This document shows, piece after piece, positions 17,458 through 26,636 of a stretch of DNA of 64,000 bases. This stretch comes from Legionellales bacterium (lineage in GTDB: Bacteria > Pseudomonadota > Gammaproteobacteria > UBA1113): the NCBI GenBank assembly GCA_002709565.1, contig PAPY01000040.1, positions 1 through 64,000 of the forward strand. The letters run 5' to 3'. Under the pieces are notes generated by a model that made no database searches, was not told the DNA's origin, and saw only the letters and a program-made list of their open reading frames with translations. The position numbers and the translations under genes were made by a program. Position 1 is the first letter of the stretch; each line of letters starts with the position of its first letter.

Positions 17458-17730
17458 TCAATGGGTCGAAAAATCGGAATAATGCATCCAATCCATGGCT
17501 GCGCTGGTCACATCGGTGACTTCAGCCCGTTCAGGTCCCTGCCAAAGCCATTTTTCGAGTGTATCAATTGCTGCATCATCACCACAGGCCACTACTTCAA
17601 CGCGACCATCGGCAAGGTTTTTGGCGTAACCCGTGATCCCGAGTTTGTCTGCTTGGGCTTGAGTATTGGCCCGGTACCACACTCCTTGCACATGACCACT
17701 GACCCAGAATTTTTTACACACTTGTGCCAT
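17458..17730 (-). CDS. acyP: Acylphosphatase
   Basis: Small cytosolic enzyme of about 90 residues hydrolysing acyl phosphates. The two signatures are present: KFWVSGHVQGVWYR with the catalytic arginine, and GYAKNLADGRVEVVACG with the catalytic asparagine. The ATG at 17730 is preceded by AAGG; an adjacent GTG is also possible. It follows a TlpA-like gene with coupled stop and start. It converges on tagF. Confidence 0.93.
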   Translation of the reverse strand: MAQVCKKFWVSGHVQGVWYRANTQAQADKLGITGYAKNLADGRVEVVACGDDAAIDTLEKWLWQGPERAEVTDVTSAAMDWMHYSDFSTH

Positions 17731-18197
17731 CACGAGGCCTTTTGGTGGGGTTTTAGGTGCATGAATTCTGCTAATTGATCAGCCGTCTGCAAACCGTAAA
17801 GTTTTGCTACTAATTGTCGCTGCGGTGAGAAGACAAAGGTTGCGGGCATGTGATCGACTTCGCCAACGCCCAGTCTGTCGCCAGGATTATTGGCCAGTAA
17901 TACATAATCGATATGTTTGCGGGTGGCGAACTCTGCCATCGCGAGGCGTGCCATGCCATCAGGGTTGACGCCGAGCACGGCAACGTCGTCACCGTAGTTA
18001 TGGGTCAGGGTATTTAATTCGTCGATTTCTTGATAACAGGATTTACACCACCATGACCAGTAATTCACAACTAACCATTTGCCATGGTATTGGGAGAAAC
18101 GCACAGACTTGCCATTGCTGTCGATGCCATCAGGGCTACAAGCGGTAAGAATACTACAAATAAGTAAAATGAAACTGCAATGAAGTAATCGTGTCAC
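17730..18197 (-). CDS. TlpA-like membrane-anchored thioredoxin
   Basis: About 155 residues: an N-terminal hydrophobic segment ending in lipobox LTAC, so probably a lipoprotein, then a thioredoxin fold with active site WSWWCKSCYQE and cis-proline region VDHMPATFVFS. Such proteins reduce periplasmic disulfides, for example in cytochrome c maturation or stress defence. The start is uncertain: a GTG at 18197 follows AAGGA and GGGGA, whereas the open frame begins at a TTG (18212). Coupled to acyP downstream. Confidence 0.8.
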   Translation of the reverse strand: MTRLLHCSFILLICSILTACSPDGIDSNGKSVRFSQYHGKWLVVNYWSWWCKSCYQEIDELNTLTHNYGDDVAVLGVNPDGMARLAMAEFATRKHIDYVLLANNPGDRLGVGEVDHMPATFVFSPQRQLVAKLYGLQTADQLAEFMHLKPHQKAS

Positions 18198-18255
18198 GGT
18201 CCTTGTCCCCAAGCTATCGACTCAGGTTTTACTTTGGCAGAAATAATAGAATAAA

Positions 18256-19773
18256 TCAATCAGACTTGGGTTTGAAAGCGCTGAATTGCTCAGCAACTTT
18301 TTCACACACCGCTTCCCAGGTGCCGAGTTCTGCTTGGCGGAATAATTCCATACTGGGGTACCAGGTGGTTTTGTTACCGGCATTGCTCCATAACCAATCG
18401 TGTTGCCAAGGTAGCAGGTTCCACACGGGGATGTTTAACGCTCCCGCTAAATGGGCAATATACGAATCCACACAAATGATTAAATCCATCCGGGTCATGG
18501 CTGCCGCGACATCAGCAATATCAGTAAAGTGTTCACTGAGATCATGGATTTGAGAGTCTTGTTTTAAGCCATCAGCAATAGCATTGTTGGGCTGCAGACT
18601 GTAGATGCGGGTATTCTTGCGCGACGTTAGAGTGTCTAATGCAGCCAGTGGACAATGGGCTGTACTTTGTAAATCAGCACTGTGTTTGCTGTACCAGAAA
18701 AAACCCACTGTCGTTGTTTTTTTGTCAGTTTTAATGAGTGCCTCCCACGGTTTGATAATGTCTTTGTCGAGTTTGAAATAGGGTACTTTGTGGGGAATTT
18801 TTTTGAGGTTTGGTACAAACAATTCACCAAAGTCTTGAATGGGAATGTGCATATCGAATTTCGGTTTGCGTTTGCCATGTACAATGACTTTGTCGACATC
18901 TTTGTGTTGTTCAAATAAACGCACAAGCTCTGGTTGTGCGTTAACAATAATAGTAGCATCTTTGTGTTTGATACTATCGATAAAACGAGCAAACAAAATA
19001 CTATGCCCGAATGAAACTTCATTATTAATAAGTAATGTCTCGCCTTTTTTGAGGGGTTTGCCGTCAAAATGTTTTTTGCGGCTAGTAATTTTGAGTGATT
19101 TATACAGAGGTAACTTCAGTCGCCATTGGTATTCTGACCAGGCTTCATCGGTCATTGCCGCACGCAACAAAAACAAGCTGTGATCAAAATGCGGTTGTGG
19201 TTCTTTCTTATTAAGACTAATAGCCGCTTCATAATAGTACTTAGCGTCATCAATACGATTTTGCACAATAAAGACTTGAGCAAGTTTGGTATAGGCCGGC
19301 AAATAATCAGGATCGTTATTAATGGCTTGTTGGAAATAGCTGGCAGCTTCGGCGAATAGGCCTTTGTCCGCCATCAATAAACCCACATTATAATAGGTCA
19401 CAGGACAATCGCCATTGAGACTCAAGGCTCGTTGCAATTGATCGATAGCTTCATCGAGGCGAGCTTGTTGTTTTAAGACTAAACCCAAATTATAAAACAA
19501 GGTCGGGTTGTCGGGATTAAGTTCGGTGGCAGCACTGAGTAATTCCTCGGCCCGCTCTGTTTGACCACTACGCTGGGCGATGATGCCCATTAAGTTTAAT
19601 ACTTCCCAGCGGTCGGGATTATTCAGTAATAAGCTTTTGCAAAACTCAATACAGTCTTTGATTTGACCTTCCTCAAAGAGCTTCTTTGCCAGTATATGAT
19701 GGGTGCTGCTATGGGCACCAATCACATGCTGTAGCTGGGGGGTGGCTTTGCTGGCTTTTGCTGCTTTTGTCAT
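18256..19773 (-). CDS. TPR protein with C-terminal glycosyltransferase-9-like domain
   Basis: 505-residue protein. Residues about 25-200 hold at least five tetratricopeptide repeats (for example AEELLSAATELNPDNPTLFY, LDEAIDQLQRALSLNGDCPV, EAASYFQQAINNDPDY). The second half resembles the GT9/ADP-heptose transferase fold, ending with MTRMDLIICVDSYIAHLAGALN and PVWNLLPWQHDWLW, where such enzymes bind a nucleotide sugar. TPR-GT9 fusions occur in many bacteria and may glycosylate proteins or cell-surface polymers; acceptor and sugar are unknown. It stands alone between tlpA and the oxidase-associated genes. Confidence 0.72.
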   Translation of the reverse strand: MTKAAKASKATPQLQHVIGAHSSTHHILAKKLFEEGQIKDCIEFCKSLLLNNPDRWEVLNLMGIIAQRSGQTERAEELLSAATELNPDNPTLFYNLGLVLKQQARLDEAIDQLQRALSLNGDCPVTYYNVGLLMADKGLFAEAASYFQQAINNDPDYLPAYTKLAQVFIVQNRIDDAKYYYEAAISLNKKEPQPHFDHSLFLLRAAMTDEAWSEYQWRLKLPLYKSLKITSRKKHFDGKPLKKGETLLINNEVSFGHSILFARFIDSIKHKDATIIVNAQPELVRLFEQHKDVDKVIVHGKRKPKFDMHIPIQDFGELFVPNLKKIPHKVPYFKLDKDIIKPWEALIKTDKKTTTVGFFWYSKHSADLQSTAHCPLAALDTLTSRKNTRIYSLQPNNAIADGLKQDSQIHDLSEHFTDIADVAAAMTRMDLIICVDSYIAHLAGALNIPVWNLLPWQHDWLWSNAGNKTTWYPSMELFRQAELGTWEAVCEKVAEQFSAFKPKSD

Positions 19774-19849
19774 TGCTCTCTCGGGCTATTCATAGAATAC
19801 AGAGTGCTCCATAATAATAGGACGCACTCCTGTCAGTATAGACTATTGA

Positions 19850-20497
19850 TTATGCGGTGGTAGCTACCATTTCCCGTTTTAGATCCTGCAAGATCCCTTC
19901 TGCTGGGGCGTTGCTGTGGTAGGCATAGATAAGCGCCCCCTGGGGGTTGACCAAATACAGAACAGGCCGATTATCCGCTCGGACCAACTCTGGCACGAGT
20001 TGGTTGAATTCATTGAATTCCGATGGGGTTAAGGTGGCATATTGGGCCGTGGGGTATTGGCTCTCCACCAGTTGGTAAATAGGGTTATCGGTTTCTTTGG
20101 GCAAGCTGACCACTAATCGGGCAACCCGATTGCCTTGGCTTTTGAGACCGGTGCGGACCTGGCCCATTTTGTATACAGTATCAATGCACGCTTCCCGGCA
20201 AGCCACAGGCGTCATATAAAGTAAAATCCAACGGCCGCGATAATGGGAAAAGCTTAACGGTGAGCCATCGGCACCAATCATTTGAATTGTGTCTAGAGAT
20301 ACTGGTGGCATGATAGCGGTACCAACATTGAGACCAGATTCCTGCCAAATGCCACGATTGCTGTAGACTGCGATAGCGATCATGACAGGGGCTAAAAACA
20401 TCAAAAAAATCATCAGCCGCGTGCGCTGCTTTTGTTTCTTCTCGAGTTCCGGGCGTTCTTCGACTTTGGTAATTTTAATTCTAGCTTCTTCGCTCAT
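19850..20497 (-). CDS. SCO-like cytochrome oxidase-associated membrane protein
   Basis: 215 residues: charged N-terminus, one membrane helix (about residues 28-46, LMIFLMFLAPVMIAIAVY), then a thioredoxin-like periplasmic domain with GRWILLYMTPVACREACIDTVYKM, where the Cys-x-x-x-Cys pair resembles the SCO1/SenC copper motif, and RPVLYLVNPQGALIYAYH. It is of the type found in cytochrome c oxidase clusters, where it may help copper delivery. It lies 70 bases after the subunit III gene on the same strand. The start at 20497 is the ATG following a TTG that opens the frame. Confidence 0.7.
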   Translation of the reverse strand: MSEEARIKITKVEERPELEKKQKQRTRLMIFLMFLAPVMIAIAVYSNRGIWQESGLNVGTAIMPPVSLDTIQMIGADGSPLSFSHYRGRWILLYMTPVACREACIDTVYKMGQVRTGLKSQGNRVARLVVSLPKETDNPIYQLVESQYPTAQYATLTPSEFNEFNQLVPELVRADNRPVLYLVNPQGALIYAYHSNAPAEGILQDLKREMVATTA

Positions 20498-20567
20498 CAA
20501 GCGGATGATCCTTTTGCTGCATTAAGTGACTAAGCATAAACCATTTGGTTTGTTTTTCAATAGTCGC

Positions 20568-21437
20568 TTATAGCCAATAAACGAACACGAACAAAAACAA
20601 CCATACCACATCGACAAAGTGCCAATACCAAGCAGAAGCTTCGAAAGCAAAATGGTGCTCTTCGTCAAAATGTCCGCGCAAACAGCGGGCTAAAATAACC
20701 ATCAACATGATGAGACCAATAGTGACGTGAGCACCGTGAAAGCCCGTCAGCATGAAGAATGTTGTGCCGTAAATGCCGGAACTCAAGGTCAAACCGTAGT
20801 GATGATGGGCTAAGATATATTCATAAACTTGGCAACCCAGGAATGTCAGTCCCAACACGATAGTCAGGGTCAGGCCAAAGATCATGACTTCGCGTTTGCG
20901 GTTTTTCAAAGCCCAATGGGCCCAGGTTAAAGTCACGGCACTGCTTAATAACAATACAGTATTTAACGCAGGGATCCCCCACGCACCGATGACTTTATCG
21001 GGACCGGGAAATAATTCAGGATTAGGATTTTTGAACAATGGCCATGTTGCTTGGAAGTGGGGCCAGAGCAAGGCATGGGTGGCATCGCCATGGCCTAAAC
21101 CACCGAGCCAGGGCACGGCATAGACCCGCGCATAGAATAACGCACCAAAAAAGGCCGCAAAAAACATCACCTCTGAGAAAATAAACCATATCATCCCCCA
21201 CCGGTAAGAACGCGCCACCATGGGACTGTGTAAACCTTGTTGAGCTTCGGCAATACTGTTAGCAAACCAACCAAACATCACGCCGACGATCAATAATGAT
21301 CCCGGCAAGAACATGCCCCAGCCAGTATTGTTGTTGCCATGGAGCAAATTCACCGTACCAGCGGCGAAGAAGAATAAGCCAATTGCGCCAATGATGGGCC
21401 AGTAACTGGTGGCGGGGACATAATATCTGGGGGTCAT
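20568..21437 (-). CDS. ctaE: Cytochrome c oxidase subunit III
   Basis: 289-residue seven-helix inner-membrane subunit of aa3-type cytochrome oxidase. Clear signatures: YRWGMIWFIFSEVMFFAAFFGALFYAR, HYGLTLSSGIYGTTFFMLTGFHGAHV and the C-terminal EASAWYWHFVDVVWLFLFVFVYW. It sits upstream of the SCO-like gene. Subunits I and II and the assembly genes ctaB and ctaG, which commonly accompany it, are not here: the next upstream gene is folA on the other strand. The oxidase operon is therefore split, or the rest lies elsewhere. Confidence 0.95.
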   Translation of the reverse strand: MTPRYYVPATSYWPIIGAIGLFFFAAGTVNLLHGNNNTGWGMFLPGSLLIVGVMFGWFANSIAEAQQGLHSPMVARSYRWGMIWFIFSEVMFFAAFFGALFYARVYAVPWLGGLGHGDATHALLWPHFQATWPLFKNPNPELFPGPDKVIGAWGIPALNTVLLLSSAVTLTWAHWALKNRKREVMIFGLTLTIVLGLTFLGCQVYEYILAHHHYGLTLSSGIYGTTFFMLTGFHGAHVTIGLIMLMVILARCLRGHFDEEHHFAFEASAWYWHFVDVVWLFLFVFVYWL

Positions 21438-21590
21438 GAAGCATCCTTTGCTGTAAAAGTCCGCGATTTATTAAGCCTACATCTATGATAGACTTCTCGC
21501 AACAGTAGGGCTTATGTAAAACGCGCTTTGCATCGTTTTCCAAAAGCCCTACAAACGCCTAAGTTTTAATTTGTAATAAGAGGGTTATTC

Positions 21591-22073
21591 ATGCAAATCG
21601 CATTGATCGCCGCCATGGCCAAGAATCGTGCTATCGGAAAAGATAATCAATTACTCTGGCACTTGCCGGCGGATTTGGCCCATTTTAAGGCATTAACCTT
21701 GGATAAACCCATTGTCATGGGCCGCAAAACCTACGAATCTATCGGCCGCCCTCTGCCGCGTCGGCAAAATATCATCGTGACTCGAGATGAGGCCTATACA
21801 GCTGAGGGTTGTGAAGTGGTGCACAGTTTGCCAGCGGCGTTGGATTGTGGTCATGACGCCACCGAGATAATGATCATCGGCGGGGCTGGGATTTATGCCC
21901 AAGCTATCGACATGGCCCAGCGCATGTACCTAACTATGGTAGATGTGGAATTGCCCGGTGATTGTTTTTTTCCGCAATGGGATCCCAATGAATGGCACGT
22001 GGTGGAGCGCGAGCATCATCAAGCCGATGATAAGAATGCTTACGACTATACGTTTATGACCCTGGAACGCTAG
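21591..22073 (+). CDS. folA: Dihydrofolate reductase
   Basis: 160-residue cytosolic enzyme reducing dihydrofolate with NADPH. Motifs: ALIAAMAKNRAIGKDNQLLWHLPADLAHFK, IVMGRKTYESIGRPLPRRQNIIVTR, IMIIGGAGIYAQ and the closing YTFMTLER. GAGGG precedes the ATG. Its stop overlaps the convergent apaH stop by four bases. It is separated from folB/folK. Confidence 0.96.
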   Translation: MQIALIAAMAKNRAIGKDNQLLWHLPADLAHFKALTLDKPIVMGRKTYESIGRPLPRRQNIIVTRDEAYTAEGCEVVHSLPAALDCGHDATEIMIIGGAGIYAQAIDMAQRMYLTMVDVELPGDCFFPQWDPNEWHVVEREHHQADDKNAYDYTFMTLER

Positions 22074-22876
22074 TCAATACTATGAACGTGGATGATTTTG
22101 TCATCGCCTAATCGTATCGCCGTTAACCCATTCCCCCAAACACAACCAGTGTCTAGGGCAAATACGCCCTGTACGTCGGCGTGACCTTCAAGGGCGGCCC
22201 AATGGCCGAAGAGAATTTTTTCGTTAATGGCTTCGCGGTCAGGAACCAAGAACCAGGGCTTAAAACCTTGGGGAGCTTTAGAGGCTGGGCCCTTTTCCCT
22301 TAACGACAAGGTGCCTGTATCATCACAAAAACGCATGCGGGTAAAACTGTTCACAATAAAACGCAGCCGATCCCAGTCCGCAAGACTGCCTTCCCACAGG
22401 CTTGGCCTATCGCCATACATGTGCTGAAAGAAACTGCGATAATCGTTGCCTCGTAGGACGTCTTCTAATTCTGCCGCGTAACCGATGGCATCATCCAAGG
22501 TCCAAAATGGATAAATGCCCGCGTGTACTAACACGTACCCCTGTTGTTGATGAATAATGGGTTGCAGGCGCAGCCATTCACACAGTTCTAAGCGGTCCGG
22601 CGCATTGAGGACATCGCCGAAGGTATCGACGGGGCGTGGTTGTTCAAGACCATAATGCACTGCCAACATGTGTAAGTCGTGGTTACCCAGCACGGTGATG
22701 GCACTAGTACCTAGAGATTTAACTAAACGTAATACGTCCAGCGAGTTAGGACCGCGATTGACTAAATCACCGGTGAACCAGAGGGTATCCTGGTCGGGAT
22801 TGAAGTCTATAGTCTCCAGTAAGTTCTGTAGCTCGCGGTAACAGCCTTGCACATCACCAATGGCATAGGTAGCCAT
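22070..22876 (-). CDS. apaH: Symmetrical diadenosine tetraphosphatase ApaH
   Basis: 268-residue metallophosphoesterase that splits Ap4A into two ADP. The calcineurin-like metal motifs are MATYAIGDVQGCYREL, LWFTGDLVNRGPNS, TVLGNHDLHML and LVHAGIYPFW; LFGHWAALEGHA completes the site. The gene follows a universal stress protein gene with a one-base overlap and converges on folA, so it probably shares a transcript with the stress protein gene. Confidence 0.95.
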   Translation of the reverse strand: MATYAIGDVQGCYRELQNLLETIDFNPDQDTLWFTGDLVNRGPNSLDVLRLVKSLGTSAITVLGNHDLHMLAVHYGLEQPRPVDTFGDVLNAPDRLELCEWLRLQPIIHQQQGYVLVHAGIYPFWTLDDAIGYAAELEDVLRGNDYRSFFQHMYGDRPSLWEGSLADWDRLRFIVNSFTRMRFCDDTGTLSLREKGPASKAPQGFKPWFLVPDREAINEKILFGHWAALEGHADVQGVFALDTGCVWGNGLTAIRLGDDKIIHVHSID

Positions 22877-23319
22877 CAGTCATCGTCCAAGGTTAAAGCT
22901 AATACATTACAAGGTAAGGCGTGTAAAAGTGAATCCGCGGTAGAGCCCATCAACAAGGCCAGGCCGTGTTTGTCATGGGCACCGACAACAATCAGATCAC
23001 AGCTAATTTCGTGGACCAGTTTGACGATTTCGTCTTTTTTTGAGCCCACTAATACCCAGCGATTGTCCTCAGGGATATTCAGTTCACTGGCTTGTTTGGC
23101 CAAGTGTTCATGGGCTTGCTCTTCGAGGGATTTTTCCACATCCAAGTCTAAGGGCACAGCAAACTCACCACTGCCATAGAGCATCGGTGAATGTTCAATC
23201 ACATGCACCAAACTCAGCTTGGCATGCAAATCTTCAGCCAATTGCTTCGCCTTGACGGCAATCGTGTAACTGCCATCGCTCAAATCAGTGGTAAAAAGAA
23301 TATGTTTAAAACTGCCCAT
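22876..23319 (-). CDS. Universal stress protein (UspA family)
   Basis: 147-residue single-domain Usp: N-terminal FKHILFTTDLSDGS and C-terminal LIVVGAHDKHGLALLMGSTADSLLHALPCNVLAL, which contains the G-x2-G-x9-GS-type nucleotide loop, so ATP binding is likely. GGAG upstream of the ATG at 23319 decides the start over one ten codons earlier. Coupled to apaH by a one-base overlap; this pairing links stress response and Ap4A turnover. Confidence 0.9.
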   Translation of the reverse strand: MGSFKHILFTTDLSDGSYTIAVKAKQLAEDLHAKLSLVHVIEHSPMLYGSGEFAVPLDLDVEKSLEEQAHEHLAKQASELNIPEDNRWVLVGSKKDEIVKLVHEISCDLIVVGAHDKHGLALLMGSTADSLLHALPCNVLALTLDDD

Positions 23320-23373
23320 AGTCGTCGCTCCGTCCAAGATTTGGATCATCTTAAACGAAGCGTCTGTGAAGAT

Positions 23374-23970
23374 CTAGCGGGAGGTCATAGTTGCTTTAAG
23401 CTCTTTATTAAGAGCATCTTCATCGCGGTGGTATCCCACCCCCCAACAAGCCAATGCTACAATACTACCCACTAAAATGGCTGTTGATGTTGCGGCTGAG
23501 GTCAGGAATATCAACAATAAAGCCGTGGGTATGCCGATGGCAAGGCCAACAGCCATACCAGCCAATGAGCCCTTGTTGCGGCTAAAAAATCCTTGAGGAT
23601 TTGCAGAGGCGGGTTGTTCTTGACGTGGTTGAAATTCTCTTTGACCAGTGCCGAAGTTCTCCATAGAGCCAGTTTTGGGAGAGTGGTCCATTGCTAGGAT
23701 TATGTCACCATCTTCATGAATATTAGGTCCTCCTTGGTATGGTACTGTTGTATCTATTGAGTGGGGCTGTTCAGATGGGCGTTTATCAAGTGAAGCTAAT
23801 ATCGCAAGTTCAGTTGCAAACCGCTTCTCTGAGTTTTCTGTATACCCTGCACAAGTAAGGTCTTCATCATGCACATAAAATTCATTGCCGGTGGCTGCTG
23901 GCTGACACATCACTCTGAATGTTCTATCGTTATATTTAACTGTATGGGCCACAAATACTGGAGAACTCAT
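23374..23970 (-). CDS. Hypothetical protein with C-terminal membrane hairpin
   Basis: 198 residues from the ATG at 23970, which is preceded by GAGAGG; the frame extends further upstream without a ribosome-binding site. The N-terminal 145 residues are polar, with a short possible beta domain (VAHTVKYNDRTFRVMCQP) and a Pro/Gln-rich linker; two hydrophobic helices follow (about 148-169 and 171-190) with a charged cytoplasmic tail. No signal peptide and no family recognised. A late membrane hairpin after a disordered linker is a layout also seen in the effector candidates at 39566 and 47140, so cargo of the Dot/Icm system is a weak possibility. Confidence 0.6.
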   Translation of the reverse strand: MSSPVFVAHTVKYNDRTFRVMCQPAATGNEFYVHDEDLTCAGYTENSEKRFATELAILASLDKRPSEQPHSIDTTVPYQGGPNIHEDGDIILAMDHSPKTGSMENFGTGQREFQPRQEQPASANPQGFFSRNKGSLAGMAVGLAIGIPTALLLIFLTSAATSTAILVGSIVALACWGVGYHRDEDALNKELKATMTSR

Positions 23971-24099
23971 CACTAATCCTCTCTTGTCTTTATTAGTCCG
24001 GCCATTGTAACAAAATTTGGACAAAATGCAAGGGCTTTGATGTTTCATTGATGCCCTGTGATATACTGTGCTTCATTTATAGGACTATGGGAGCAACCC

Positions 24100-25413
24100 T
24101 TGCGTTTTTTGTATAACTGCTTGATATATTGTGCGATGCCCTTTGCTTTGTTGCGGCTGGTGTGGAAGTCGCGGCGCACGCCGGCCTATTTGAAACGCTG
24201 GAACGAACGTTTTGGTTTTGTGGATTTGCAATCAGCCCAGGGGGGGATTTGGGTTCATGCGGTCTCCGTGGGTGAAACCATTGCCGTGGTGCCACTGATT
24301 AAACGCTTGCAAGCCAGTCATCCGGATTTACCTATTACGGTGACCACCATGACCCCGACCGGTTCCGAACGGGTCACCACCATGCTTGGCGATACCGTGC
24401 ATCATACCTATGTGCCCTATGATTTGCCCGGTGCCATGAAGCGTTTTCTCAAACGTCTACAACCCCGTTTGTGTTTAATCATGGAAACCGAAATTTGGCC
24501 GAACCTATTACACCAATGCCAACGTCAGGGGGTGCCGACCTTGCTTGCCAATGCTCGCATGTCAGCGAAGTCTGCCAAAGCCTATCGACGTGTTGCCCGT
24601 TTCAGCAAATCTATGATCAACGAAATCACTATCATCGCTGCCCAAAGTGCCAGTGATGCTGCTCGCTTTCGTGAACTGGGCGCCACTGCCGAACAACTCC
24701 ATGTTACCGGGAGTGTGAAATTTGATGTGACGATTCCTGCTAGTCTGCACGAGAAAGCCGCCGTGTTTCGTGCCCGTTGGGGCGGGACACGCCAAACCTG
24801 GGTAGCAGCGAGCACCCACGAAGGCGAAGAAGAACTGGTCCTCAAAGCCTTCGCTAAAGTACTTGAACAATTACCGGATACTTTATTACTCTTAGTCCCC
24901 CGTCACCCAGAGCGTTTTGCCAAAGTCGCAAGTCTGTGTGAAAAACACGGCTTCGCCACGGTCTTACGCAGTCACAATCAACCTTGTTTGGCTGAGACAA
25001 AAGTGTTCTTAGGCGATTCCATGGGTGAGCTGGGTGCCTATTACGCCGCTAGTGACTTAGCCTTTGTTGGCGGGAGTTTAATTCCCATCGGCGGCCATAA
25101 TCTATTAGAACCAGCGGCGGTGGGTGTTGCTGCTATCACTGGACCTAATGTCTTTAACTTCACCGAAATCACGCGTTTGTTAATGGAAGCGGGAGCGGTA
25201 AAACTGGTCCAAGACTACCACGCCCTGGCTGAACAAGTCATTGCCTTATTGAATGACCGTGATGCTCGGTCCAAAGCCGGCCTCGCCGGCCAACAAGTGG
25301 TTGAACAAAACCGCGGTGCCGTCGATGCCCATCTGGCATTGATTGATGGGATTGTGGCGGGCTCATCTAGTCCTAGTCAGCAAACTGCGCCAGAATGTCA
25401 TTCTTCCCCATAA
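24100..25413 (+). CDS. waaA: 3-deoxy-D-manno-octulosonic acid (Kdo) transferase
   Basis: 437-residue inner-membrane-anchored GT30 enzyme that adds Kdo to lipid A precursor. The N-terminal anchor and RTPAYLKRWNERFGF region match WaaA/KdtA; further motifs are GGIWVHAVSVGE, TTMTPTGSERV, METEIWPNLL, VAASTHEGEEE and SLIPIGGHNLLEPAA. The start is a TTG at 24100, preceded by GGGAG; the resulting N-terminus (fMet-RFLYNCLIYC) has the same length as known WaaA, whereas the ATG at 24058 would add 14 residues. Its 3' end overlaps the convergent ATPase gene by 16 bases. Confidence 0.94.
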   Translation: MRFLYNCLIYCAMPFALLRLVWKSRRTPAYLKRWNERFGFVDLQSAQGGIWVHAVSVGETIAVVPLIKRLQASHPDLPITVTTMTPTGSERVTTMLGDTVHHTYVPYDLPGAMKRFLKRLQPRLCLIMETEIWPNLLHQCQRQGVPTLLANARMSAKSAKAYRRVARFSKSMINEITIIAAQSASDAARFRELGATAEQLHVTGSVKFDVTIPASLHEKAAVFRARWGGTRQTWVAASTHEGEEELVLKAFAKVLEQLPDTLLLLVPRHPERFAKVASLCEKHGFATVLRSHNQPCLAETKVFLGDSMGELGAYYAASDLAFVGGSLIPIGGHNLLEPAAVGVAAITGPNVFNFTEITRLLMEAGAVKLVQDYHALAEQVIALLNDRDARSKAGLAGQQVVEQNRGAVDAHLALIDGIVAGSSSPSQQTAPECHSSP

Positions 25414-26624
25414 GCAATTTGCGCATCAATGGAGCCATAGTAAATGTGGTCGCGCCATTCTTTGGTGTAGCCCACCAATTTGTCATTGAGCAAGCGGGAT
25501 AAAATATTCGAGATATAACTGGGGTTTTTCTCCAAAGCTTCGGCAATTTCCTTAACTTGCAAAGGGCCGGTTTGAACAATAGTTTTTAGGACGGCTTCTT
25601 CATTATCGGTAAGTTTAAAGCCTTTGATCCGACTTTTTGCATAGTCAATAACGATAGGTTTCGCAAGAGCCAACGTAATTCTATCCGTTAAAGTGCCGAC
25701 TTGTAGTGTATTAAATAATCGATTTAACAAACCAAAGACATAACGTAGACGTCCATTAGTGATGCTATAAAGGTAGAGCAATACGTCTTTATCCACCGGT
25801 AATTCCACATGTTTATTGACACGATAGGTTTCGACACGTTTTTGAATTAAAGCTAGATAGTTATCTTCTGATAAAGGGGTAATTTCAGTTTCATGGGCAA
25901 TAATGTCATCGAGCCTGTCAACTTCTTGAGCGATAAAGTGACGCAATGATATGTCGCCTACCAAGAGCCAGCTTGAACCATTAATCTGAAAATAATCCCG
26001 CATAATATTGAGTAGTGATTTGATATGCTCTTCTTTCTGTACAACGCCAATATCAAGATTATTGAGTTGGATCAGAATGCCATACTTGTAACCGAGTTCA
26101 TAACTGACTTCAATCAAGTCTTCTAAATGTTGCGATAATACTTGAGTCGGCATTACCATTGGCTGGGTAACACTGCCAGAATGGCCATAGTTAGTACCAA
26201 TACCAAATGCAGAAACACCAAATGAGCGGTACATCTCTGTTACCCGCCTGACAACGGCTTTTGCTTCGGTGAATTTGGGTGAGTCTTTGACTTCTTTGAA
26301 ATGATTCAATTCAAGGGTTGAAATGAGATTAGCGATGACTGCTGCAAGCAATGTGTCAGCATTCCAGTTAGGTTCGACTCGGATCTCACTGGTGGGTGTG
26401 AGATATTTTTTTTCTTGTTCAGCTTGGAAACGTAAGTAGTTGCCAAATGATGTCGTGCCAACACCGCGGGATCCCTCTATCACCATGACGATATTGTTGG
26501 AATGTAAGGCAAATTGACATTGCTCCATCTTGTCCGTATTGCCGGTATAGAGCGTCAGAGTATTACTAGTGATGGGTTGTGTTTTGAAGGGCTCATTGCT
26601 GAATCCCAGGGAGTCCCATTGCAT
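25398..26624 (-). CDS. AAA/STAND-like ATPase with C-terminal winged-helix domain
   Basis: 408-residue protein. The N-terminal P-loop region reads VMVIEGSRGVGTTSFGNYL: it has the GxxxxG loop but threonine in place of the Walker A lysine. A Walker B-like strand, GILIQLNNLDI, and a sensor-type region, SSWLLVGDISLRHF, follow. The last 80 residues (LTDNEEAVLKTIVQTGPLQVKEIAEALEKNPSYISNILSRLLNDKLV) form a MarR/ArsR-type winged helix. The layout resembles Orc1/Cdc6-like or archaeal-type ATPase-HTH proteins and suggests a DNA-binding switch. The upstream region has strong palindromes, so autoregulation is likely. Function unknown. Confidence 0.65.
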   Translation of the reverse strand: MQWDSLGFSNEPFKTQPITSNTLTLYTGNTDKMEQCQFALHSNNIVMVIEGSRGVGTTSFGNYLRFQAEQEKKYLTPTSEIRVEPNWNADTLLAAVIANLISTLELNHFKEVKDSPKFTEAKAVVRRVTEMYRSFGVSAFGIGTNYGHSGSVTQPMVMPTQVLSQHLEDLIEVSYELGYKYGILIQLNNLDIGVVQKEEHIKSLLNIMRDYFQINGSSWLLVGDISLRHFIAQEVDRLDDIIAHETEITPLSEDNYLALIQKRVETYRVNKHVELPVDKDVLLYLYSITNGRLRYVFGLLNRLFNTLQVGTLTDRITLALAKPIVIDYAKSRIKGFKLTDNEEAVLKTIVQTGPLQVKEIAEALEKNPSYISNILSRLLNDKLVGYTKEWRDHIYYGSIDAQIAYGEE

Positions 26625-26636
26625 TTGAAATTCCTC

